Of a stretch of 37,763 nt of DNA, positions 1 to 8,153 are shown piece after piece. Made by a program: the position numbers and the translations under genes. Below the pieces are notes generated by a model. The model ran no database searches. It saw nothing but the letters and a program-made list of their open reading frames with translations, and had not been told where the DNA came from. Numbering within the stretch: the stretch's first letter is position 1; each line of letters starts with the position of its first letter. The DNA comes from Rhizophagus sp. LPA8_4_AMF (Eukaryota; Glomeromycota; Glomeromycetes; Glomerales; Glomeraceae), in NCBI GenBank assembly GCA_021464525.1, contig JADRCO010000325.1, positions 1 to 37,763 of the forward strand, read 5' to 3'.

Positions 1-578
1 TATTATTTGTTTGATTCTTGGTATAGACTATTGGAACGTCATCTGTTGGAACCCTTGTTTTATCCTCGTTGTCACCTGATGAATCCTTGGTATAGACTAT
101 TGGAGCGTCATCTGTATTTTCATCGTCATCTGTTGGATCGTCATCTCGTGTTTCATTATTATTATCACGTTCTTTTGAACCTTCTATAGATCTTTGAATA
201 TTAACAAGATTGTTATCAAAAGACTTTTCAAATTTTCTAGCTTCAAATAATTTCTTAATTTTTAATATAATTAATATTTTTGATTTACCAATTTCATCTA
301 ATGGACTGATATAATTAACAAAATTTTTAATATTTTCAATATCGTTAATTAATCTCTCTAATAATAAAGTAGCATTATCTTGATTAAAAAAGTGATCTCT
401 ATAGTTTCTTAAATTCGTTAATACTTTTAACGCTTCTGATACTTTATTTTCAAATTTTTCAAGTATTTTTTTATGATTTTTTGCAGATCGACATGATTTT
501 ACTAATTCTTCTGATAATACTATTACTTTTTCTAAGCGTGAAGAAAATTCTGAAAATGACATTGCTGAAAATGACATT
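1..578 (-). CDS. Partial gene, N-terminal MLKL/HeLo-like helical domain
   Basis: An uninterrupted minus-strand reading frame runs from an ATG at 578-576 to the left edge, about 192 codons, and its end lies outside the window. Residues 1-145 are predicted almost wholly helical and resemble the four-helix N-terminal domain of MLKL and fungal HeLo-type cell-death proteins: an acidic/hydrophobic first helix, then a basic 'CRSAKNHKKILEKF' stretch like the MLKL 'C-K-x-C/N-x-x' helix, a long leucine helix with 'LINDIENIKNFVNYIS', and a 'FEKSFDNNLVNIQRSI' tail. In MLKL-like proteins this part binds or permeabilises membranes and is followed by an effector or kinase domain, which would lie off the edge. 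Residues after 145 are acidic and repetitive (PTDD, PIVYTK). A polypyrimidine tract ending in TATAG lies directly before the ATG (590-581), so the ATG may sit in a second exon. The family call is by eye; the reading frame is sure. Confidence 0.6.
17..115 (-). repeat. In-frame 69-bp duplication in the partial gene
   Basis: A 30-bp stretch at 17-46 recurs at 86-115 with one mismatch. The period is 69 bp, which is 23 codons, so the protein repeats the element DD-x-PIVYTK without a frame break. This acidic, threonine-rich linker follows the helical domain. Confidence 0.75.
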
Positions 579-645
579 TCTATAAAAAAAAATAATTAGG
601 TTAATATTACATTGCATGATGAAAATGCTAGGCCACAAATCTTAG

Positions 646-2567
646 TTAAGGCTTGCCTTTAGCATTATTGTTATTGTTACGGAAAATATTTGGTACTTTG
701 AAGGGGGTGTTATTTGAATTTGAACGAATTTTATTATCGCTAAACGAAAAAAAAAAAATTGTTAACATTTATTTATAAGAAAAGTTGATAAAAAATATAA
801 AAAAATAAAATACCTTTCAAATCTTTCAAATGGAACAAAAAATGAACATTTAAGATCTTCATTGTCATCTGATAATTTTCTAATAACTTTTTGGTTAAAT
901 GAAGGTTTGTTATTAGGAAACTTAACTTTAATATGTGTAGGACGTTGTTCCAAAAGAATTGATCTATGTTCATCTTTTTTTGAATATAAACTAATAAATT
1001 TTGGAATATTCTTCAAATTTTTAAATTCATCAATGTTGTCAAGGTTAATGGCATTATTCAAATTATTCATATATTTCTCAAAGATTGTAGAAGAATTTGT
1101 CGTTTCAAGCAAATGAAGTCTAAACTCGGGTAATTCCACACATCGTCCATCTTTTGGTGAATAGGCGAATGTATATAATTTCTTACGATCATTGGAAAAA
1201 TAATGACCAATCACTGGACTTGATTTATCTCCTGTATAGGGAATTCCTATATAATAAGGTTTTTCAATTTGTGGGTCCAAATTTAACACTATATCATCAT
1301 CAGATGGATTTTTATCAATCGTTAATACTTTAACTTTAAATTGCATATTATTAAATGATGTTGTGTTATAATCTGGAAATATAGATTTGAAATTTGTATC
1401 ATTACCGACGACCATCCATCCGATTACGAGTTGACTGTCTTTACCCTTAGATTTTTCTTTGAGACGATGAATTATAAGCTTCGGTCCTTTATCAGAAGTA
1501 AGAATTTGACAATGATAGTAATCTTTTATGCCGATCGCAGTTGCAAAGATGGAACAGTCGGCGTGTTTGTTTAAAATAATTTCTGAGATCCTTGGTGGTA
1601 ATTTCATTATTTTTGTTTTTTCGTTATTATCATCTTCAATAACTTCAGTTGTTACCTTGGAATAAAGGATTCTTTTTCCAAAAAATGAGTATAATTTTTC
1701 ACGCAAATCATCATCTACAAGTTCAAAAATACTGATTGGTTCTAGTAATTCTATGGTATCCCACTTTCTATAATCATTTAATAAATCCTCTTTTTCTTTA
1801 GTTTCATTATCTATTTGAAAACGTTTGCCCAAAATAACCTCGGTAGGAATGAACTGACCATATTCTTCAGTAATTTGTAAAAATTTATTATAATCTTCTA
1901 ATTTTAAGGCGTCGTTCACTCTTTTAGTAAAATAGTCTGTCGCTATTAAATTCTGAATTTTAAAAGATGCTTTTTTATATACTTGATATTTGTATGTAGC
2001 GTTTTTATCAATATCATCGTAATATTCATTCTCGCGTTTTATTCCTATTTTTGCAAAATATTTTACGTTCATATTAGGAACAAAAAAGAGATTTTTCTTT
2101 ATCATCCGATCTTCCAATGAATCAAATTTCACTTCATCATCATCTTTTGTAATGTAAATTTCATTTAATTGACATGATTCCGTTATAAAAGCTCTTTTAT
2201 TCGCTCTATTAATCCCATTAGAAGTCATTGTACATCCAAAATCTAATTTATGTAAATCATTCAAGAACTTCCAATATGTTGAGGTTTCTATTAAACGTAA
2301 TGTGTATGAAGTTTCCATGTCGTTTGGCTTTTCAATAATGTCATTCAAAGTAAAATCTTTCTCATTTTCACGTGATATTTCAGCCAATTTGTCATCAGTA
2401 AATTTTTTTGAAAATAATAATGTATCATTCATCTTAATAGTATCGTCATTTTTAAGAGTTTCGCGAATGGCCGGTAAATTATCCTTTGGAGTCAATTCGA
2501 CTATTTTAGATTTGGACGATTTCGAGTAATTTACGTTAACTCTTACTTTTAATTTATTTGAAATCAT
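646..2567 (-). CDS. DUF7431-type / MACPF-like protein, paralogue 1 (two exons)
   Basis: Exon 1 is 2567-814 and exon 2 is 739-646, giving 615 residues. The start is the ATG at 2567, because the frame farther upstream only has a TTG. Residues 1-90 form a beta-grasp-like domain (LPAIRETL, MNDTLLFSKKF, LNDIIEKP) as in paralogue 2. A MACPF-like core follows, with the signature YGQFIPTEVILGK at 236-248. The family and the perforin superfamily normally end this motif GG; here the second glycine is lysine. Farther on are the conserved blocks RKWDTIELLEPISIFEL, HADCSIFATAIG, PKLIIHR, LVIGWMVVGNDTNF, YIGIPYTGDKSSPVIGHYF and PEFRLHLLET. Reading through the donor at 813 would give a short hydrophobic tail; splicing gives an Asn-rich tail (NSNNTPFKVPNIFRNNNNN) and a TAA at 648-646, which looks more natural. 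It lacks the C-terminal cysteine cluster of its two paralogues. MACPF proteins make pores, but no function is shown for this fungal family. Confidence 0.85.
740..813 (-). other. Probable intron in paralogue 1 (74 nt)
   Basis: On the minus strand the exon ends AAAG, followed by the donor GTATTTT. The intron has a TTAAC branch-like site followed by a long T tract and ends TTTAG at 742-740. Splicing joins AG+C (Ser) and keeps the frame open for 30 more codons. Size and signals fit fungal introns. Confidence 0.7.
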
Positions 2568-3373
2568 TTTTATAGTTTGATACAAAAAATAATTTCTTTT
2601 TTTTAAAAAAAAATTGAGGACCTTTAATTTATTTTAATTTTATATTTTTTTTCATAAATAAGGACAAATTTATTCAATAAAAGTTTATTCAAGTTCACGT
2701 ATGCGATGTGATCAATAACGTCAAAAATGTAAAATAAAAAAGTATATCATATAAGGGCATTTAAAGTTATTGTATTGTATATATATAAAAAAAATGAGTG
2801 CATATAATATATTGTACAATTAATTCAAAAAAAAAAGCCCATTCACGTTCATATCCATGATCGACCAAAAGCGTGAAATACAATAAAAAATTACAGTAAG
2901 TTTATTTTTAAATAAGGATATTTGGAATGAAGTTTATTCAAAAGTTCTTTTTTTGGTACTCTATGAGTACGTTACCTGGAGGGATAGCATCGAGCTATTC
3001 CATATCTCGTTAAAAGTGGAAAAACTTAAATATAATTAAGGGGTACATTTGATTAATAATCTTTTGGTCCATAAAGTCCGAGTCTTATTAGTCTTATTGG
3101 AATAAATAAAAATGGACGTTTTTATTTATGTAATCATCATTGTTTCGTTCAAAATCCCTTTTTTGTACTTTGGAGTTACGTACATCACGTGATCAGGAAA
3201 ATAACTTTATTCAGCAAAAGCAAAAATCTAAAATAAAAAAAATTAGTAAGTATTCTTTAATTGGTTTATTTTATATTTTATATATATATACGCTTTCATA
3301 AAATATAAAGGCACATAAACGACTAATTATTCAAAAAAAAAAAAAAATTCTCTACTTTTTAACGACTTTAAAT
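2568..3373. promoter_or_regulatory. Divergent intergenic region between paralogues 1 and 2
   Basis: This 806-bp spacer separates two head-to-head genes, so it should hold both promoters. It contains a CACGTG palindrome (3186-3191), a TATATATATA box at 3281-3290 about 85 bp before the ATG of paralogue 2, and a poly(A) run just upstream of that ATG. A second, degenerate copy of the same order of elements lies at about 2693-2835. No other coding sequence is seen. Confidence 0.55.
3281..3290 (+). promoter_or_regulatory. TATA-like box of paralogue 2
   Basis: The alternating run TATATATATA lies 83 bp upstream of the ATG at 3374, a usual distance for a fungal TATA element. A matching run (TATATATATAAAA) lies at 2778-2790 in the duplicated block. 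AT-rich background makes this only suggestive. Confidence 0.35.
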
Positions 3374-5413
3374 ATGTCTAATACAATAATTCAAATAAGA
3401 GTTATAAGAAAGGAAACGATAGGAAATGATCTATCGGCGCTTATTAAACTGAAAAAAACTGATAAGTTATCGGAAATTCGTAAACAACTTACATATAATG
3501 GTATTATTAGAATGGATGATACATTATTGTTTTTGGATGGAGATCGTGAAGATTCTAATGTTATAACGCCTGATAGTGAACCCGAACGCGATTTAGAAGA
3601 TATCATCATAACCAATAGCAATATGGAAAATACTATATATTTGAAAAATTGTGAATTTCCTGATCCAATACATTTTAAAACGACATTTAAACTTGAATAC
3701 GGGCGTACTTTAAACCCTAATAATACTGAAATTGAAATTGCAGATAACAAAGCATTTACGATAAATCGTATCAAACTTGACAAACCTAATGTGTCTATTA
3801 GTTATGAAAAAGTCAAATTTAATTCAAAGAATACCTGGGGGAAAAAAGTAACTATGTTTCTTAATGCTGAAGCTGAATTGATGAATTTTGGATCGTTGGG
3901 ATTATCTTTTACAAATACTCGAAATAATTGTAATGAAACCGAAAAGAGTTTTTCTTATAATTATACAAAAGTTTCTAAATTGCATTTAAAATTTGAAGGT
4001 TTAGAACCTACTGAGGAATTTATTGAAGAAGTTAAAGAAGCCGTAAAATCACAAGATCGTGAAATACTTAGAAAAATTAATAAAAAATACGGTCAATTCG
4101 TTCCTACTAAAGTTACTTTAGGTGGGATAGTTTATTATGGTAGCGAAAGAGAATCAAATATATCTTCTGAACATAAGATTAACGAGGTTTCTCCAACAAT
4201 TGGTGTTCCCGTAGTTCCTGCGGTAGATCTTAACTTCGGAATTGGAATTAATATTGATAAATCAAAAAGTAAGTCAACAAGCTTAGAGAGGAGATGTAGC
4301 AGCTTAATTGGAGGAGAACAAAATCTTGATAATTTTGATAAAGAAAAATGGATTAATTCGTTATTCAGTTATAAAAATTGGAGATGCATAGAATTTCAAG
4401 AACCGATTCATATTTTTCAACTTTTAGGTGATGATCTACGTAATGAAGTATATAATGTCCTTGGAAAAAAAATTCTTCATCGTGATGTTATATCTGTCAG
4501 TCGTCAATTAGAATACGGAGAACGAGAAATTGTTAGTTTACCATTACGAGGAAAAATTTGTGAAACAATCAAGAAACAAGAAGCTGATTGTAGTGTATTC
4601 GCAACGATTGTTGGTGATGAGAAAAATGATTTTTATAACTGTCAAATATATCATCCACGTGAAGGTAATGAAAAACCGAAACTCATTATCCATTGTTACC
4701 AAAAAAACCAAAAATATCAACCACGGCATGATTTAAAAATTGGGTTTATGATTATTGGTTATGGTTTCGATTTTCCAAATAATGAAAATGATGAAAATGA
4801 TGATACGCGATTGGAGGTACATTCTAAAGATTATCAAAATTTAAATGATCAAGAGTTAACGCAATTCAATTTTGATCGAAATACTTTCCTTGGAATTCCT
4901 GTATTAGATGAATTGAATGATTCGGATAAATCTGTTCTTATCGGGCATTATTTTTTAAAAAAAGAAAGTACTATCGAAGCAAACGTATTTTCTTATAGTT
5001 TAAAAGAGAAAAAATATGTTAAATTACCTCGTAGTTTTAGGTTTCAAGTACTCGTTTCAGGAATTTCTAAGACTTACGAAAGTATTCAATTCAAAGAAAG
5101 GTTTATGAGGTTTATGAGACAGAGAAGATATATAGATATTGAATCGATTAAAAACGTGAAAAATATTGAGAACATTCCATACATAAACGTATATTCTGCA
5201 AATTGTGGTCCAGTTTTTTTAAAGCAGAAAAATAAAGAAATCAAATTAAAATATGCCGATTGTAAATGTAAGAGAACTTGTTCATTTTGCAAACGCAAAT
5301 CGTTAGAAAGCGATATTAAGTGCACATATTTTATTTCGAATAAAGGTAATTTTATTCATTTTTTTTTTGTTTTTCCCCTCAATTATACTAAAAGTTATAT
5401 ATATTTTTCTTGA
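3374..5413 (+). CDS. DUF7431-type / MACPF-like protein, paralogue 2
   Basis: The open frame gives 679 residues from the ATG at 3374. Residues 1-90 form a ubiquitin-like or beta-grasp-like domain (LSEIRKQL, IRMDDTLLFL, LEDIIITN). The core begins KLEYGRTL. The MACPF-type signature YGQFVPTKVTLGG is at 239-251, matching Y-G-x(9)-G-G spacing, with an acidic helix (EEFIEEVKEAVKSQDRE) before it as in perforin folds. A glycine- and serine-containing insert (VDLNFGIGINIDKSKSKS) follows and is absent from paralogues 1 and 3. Shared blocks downstream are IEFQEPIHIFQLL, EADCSVFATIVG (from about 403), PKLIIHC, LKIGFMIIGYGFDF and FLGIPVLDEL. The end holds a cysteine cluster, CKCKRTCSFC, then DIKCTYF. An in-frame donor at 5346 could shorten the tail: splicing at 5346-5417 gives ISNK-V-stop, close to the end of paralogue 3. 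A membrane-active or recognition role is inference only. Confidence 0.88.
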   Translation: MSNTIIQIRVIRKETIGNDLSALIKLKKTDKLSEIRKQLTYNGIIRMDDTLLFLDGDREDSNVITPDSEPERDLEDIIITNSNMENTIYLKNCEFPDPIHFKTTFKLEYGRTLNPNNTEIEIADNKAFTINRIKLDKPNVSISYEKVKFNSKNTWGKKVTMFLNAEAELMNFGSLGLSFTNTRNNCNETEKSFSYNYTKVSKLHLKFEGLEPTEEFIEEVKEAVKSQDREILRKINKKYGQFVPTKVTLGGIVYYGSERESNISSEHKINEVSPTIGVPVVPAVDLNFGIGINIDKSKSKSTSLERRCSSLIGGEQNLDNFDKEKWINSLFSYKNWRCIEFQEPIHIFQLLGDDLRNEVYNVLGKKILHRDVISVSRQLEYGEREIVSLPLRGKICETIKKQEADCSVFATIVGDEKNDFYNCQIYHPREGNEKPKLIIHCYQKNQKYQPRHDLKIGFMIIGYGFDFPNNENDENDDTRLEVHSKDYQNLNDQELTQFNFDRNTFLGIPVLDELNDSDKSVLIGHYFLKKESTIEANVFSYSLKEKKYVKLPRSFRFQVLVSGISKTYESIQFKERFMRFMRQRRYIDIESIKNVKNIENIPYINVYSANCGPVFLKQKNKEIKLKYADCKCKRTCSFCKRKSLESDIKCTYFISNKGNFIHFFFVFPLNYTKSYIYFS

Positions 5414-5417
5414 CTAG
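5346..5417 (+). other. Possible 3' intron of paralogue 2 (72 nt)
   Basis: The donor AAAG|GTAATT at 5346 is followed by a T/C-rich stretch and an acceptor TTGACTAG ending at 5417. Splicing puts a TGA at 5420-5422 right after one valine. The unspliced tail (about 20 residues, phenylalanine- and tyrosine-rich) has no counterpart in paralogue 3, which ends at the same conserved cysteine block. It parallels the intron at the same place in paralogue 1. Confidence 0.45.
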
Positions 5418-6484
5418 TATGATTGGTACACAAAGACACAAAGATCATTATGGCTAATGCATGGATGTTTGAATTCAGGAATTTATGATTTTATTATGTT
5501 AAAAAAAGCACGTGTATTTTTAATTTTGCGTAGGTTAAAGTTTTGCACGTGATACGACGTTTTCAATTGGCTTGATTGAAAATTTATTGTAAGATAGGAA
5601 GAAATATTATGTAAATTTTATTAAAGTGAAATAAAAAAGTTTTTTCTACCATAAAATTTCATTTAAGCAATTTATCGAATAAACTGTCGCCAATTTAAGA
5701 CCTGCATCTTATTCAGCTTTGGCTTTTTCATCACTCAACAATAACTACTCGCTCCAAACATTAATATTTTCTAAGGGCCAACTTCTTATCCCAAATCATT
5801 TTTTTTATCTGAACTTTCTTGTGGAACATATTTAAACACATTTCATTATTTCTTAAAAGATAATATTCAAACAATATGACCAATTGGATGAATCTTGTTA
5901 ACCATTATCCTTAACTAAAGCAAGCATATGGTGATTGTCATAAGTACATTTCGTTCGGTGATTATCTCTGTTTGGTATAATATAATTTATTTTGTTAGTT
6001 TGTCGTATCTTAAAAAAAAAAAAATTTGTAAATCATATGATTTTACCCTTCTCCAATATGTTGCTTACATAAGATTTGGATTGATTGATACTCCCAAGGA
6101 TACCAAACTAAAACATTTAAATGTCCTAATATTCTCTTTGTGCTCCTATTATGCCTTGTGTATGGTTGTCCTAACGCACGATTTAAAACTCATAAGAATA
6201 ACACTTTATCTATGCGTGCTTATAATTCACCGAAAGCAAGCATCACTAAATATCGTGTTACAGTATATTAGCGAAGATCAATCTTCTGATTTTCTATTAT
6301 TTAAAAAGAGGAAGTATAAGAAATAAAGATAAACATATGACCCTGCTCCTATTTCCTTATCATGCTAAGATAACTTACCATCCATCTAAATAAGGACTTA
6401 ATGTAGTTACGCAAATGCAGGTGAAAGTTCATAACGATCTGTCTCTTTCTACCTGGTGACTTCATAATCGGTAAGTACGATACG
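5414..6484. other. Intergenic stretch, no supported gene
   Basis: It contains two CACGTG sites (5509, 5546) and an AT-rich spacer. An open frame of 132 codons at 5928-6326 has no recognisable domain and a random-looking, hydrophobic composition; I do not call it a gene. Confidence 0.5.
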
Positions 6485-7285
6485 ATACAGTTAGATCTTA
6501 TAAAACTACTCGTGAACTAGCGTAAAAATCCAAGAATAAGTAATATTACACATGGATCGATCAGAAGCGCGATGATAATTTCAATGCGTTTTGATGACGA
6601 AAGCGTCCCTCGTAACTTCTTTCTCCTTAGTGACACCATAAGCGCGATGACAATTTCAATGCGTTTTGATGACGGAAGTGTCCCTCGTAACTTTCTTTCT
6701 CCTTAGTGACATCATAAGCGCGATGACAATTTCAATGCGTTTGATAACAGAAGTGTCCCTCGTAGCTTCTAGTGACACCATGATCAATATGACGGTAACT
6801 GGTTAGATCTTATAAAAACCAATTCGTGAACTAGCGTAAAAATCCAAGAATAAAGTAATATTACACATGGATCGGTCAGAAGCGCGATGATAATTTCAAT
6901 GCGTTTTGATGACGGAAGTGTCCCTCGTAACTTCTTTCTCCTTAGTGACACCATAAGCGCGATGACAATTTCAATGCGTTTTATAATGGAAGTGTCAACT
7001 ATGTCCCTCGTAACTTCTAGTGACACCATGATCAATACGACGGTAACCGGTTAGATCTTATAAAAACCAATTCGTGAACTAGCATAAAAATCCAAGAATA
7101 AGTAATATTACACATGGACCAGAAGCGCGATGATAATTTCAATGCGTTTTGATGACGGAAGTGTCCCTCGTAATTTCTTTCTCCTTAGTGACACCATGAT
7201 CAATATGACGGTAACCAGTTAGATCTTATAAAAACTAATTCGTGAACTAGCGTAAAAATCCAACAATAAGTAATATTATTCAGAA
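6485..7285 (+). repeat. Higher-order repeat block of two interleaved unit types
   Basis: Unit A (about 65-70 bp, from TTAGATCTTATAAAA to ATTACACATGG) occurs four times, near 6491, 6803, 7051 and 7218. Unit B (about 65-75 bp, core AGCGCGATGA then TTTCAATGCG, ending with TAGTGACACCA) occurs six times, near 6563, 6640, 6715, 6878, 6953 and 7120. The order is A-BBB-A-BB-A-B-A, so each longer period loses one B unit. Copies differ by small substitutions and indels. An 83-codon minus-strand frame inside is a by-product of the repeat and not a gene. Confidence 0.9.
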
Positions 7286-7344
7286 GTGCTTTTCATTGTC
7301 TAGTTCACAAAATGATCTAGCAGATACTACCTCTAATGGCAATA

Positions 7345-7680
7345 CTATAAAAGGTGATGATATGATAATGTCCATGATTTTTTTGGTTCAAAGAAACCGT
7401 TATTTTCCAAACGCGTAATCGGCTCGACCTGTATAGCTGCTTCGTCACCAACGAAATTACAGTTAGCTGGGCTTGAGTTAAAGGAACTTATTTCTCTTTT
7501 TCTCTATTGTCTATTACTATAAGCTTACCTGGTTTGAATGGTAATTGTGTCATTGCAGGAAATTTCATACTCCAAAGTATTCCAAAATTTTTTTAGAACC
7601 TGTCAAAGTCAGCGAGATCTGTTATAGGCTAGTCCCGGACTTCCAGTAAACAGTAACTTCTTTTTATATCAGAAAAGTAA
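7345..7680 (-). pseudogene. Decayed coding remnant, family unrecognised
   Basis: Minus-strand reading gives protein-like stretches in changing frames: LLFTGSPGLAYNRSR near 7670-7610, then MKFPAMTQLPFKPGKLIVID with NREKE near 7575-7490, then after a one-base shift SSFNSSPANCNFVGDEAAI and EPITRLENNGFFEPKKSW down to a TAG at 7347-7345. The codon use is balanced and unlike the AT-rich noise around it. Stops and at least one frameshift separate the parts. I do not recognise the family. Confidence 0.4.
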
Positions 7681-8153
7681 GGACACGATACAGATAATTT
7701 TAAGTACTAGAAACGACTTTATGTTTAGCAGAAAGAAAAAAATTTTTAATGCTCTAAAAGTATAATATGAAAATTCATTTGTAACAGGTGTAAAATTTCC
7801 TTCTTGGCTTGTATTACCTTACTTCCTTGACGTTCGTAAACCAGGATAAAAGTAATGACAGTTCTCGTGATTATCTGGTGATTAATAATAATTAGGTTTG
7901 GTTACAAAGACATATATGGTTTAATATCCGAATATTTAATGACACCAATTGCACGTGATATGCAAGATTAGTGAGAAAGAATACCATTATTAGAATGGAT
8001 CAAAAAATAAAATAAATATTTATGCAATGTATATTTCCATTAAGAAAACTTTTTTTTGTAGATGCTTACGTGTACCACACTGTGATTTATACCCATAAAT
8101 GAGTAAATTTTTTTTTTTTTGACTGAAATCTTCGGACAGAAAAATCTCAAGAT

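Noticed and set aside
5928..6326. 132-codon plus-strand open frame
   Set aside because: No domain, hydrophobic random composition and no paralogue; chance frames of this size occur in AT-rich DNA.
6784..7035. 83-codon minus-strand frame
   Set aside because: It lies wholly inside the higher-order repeat and reflects the repeated unit.
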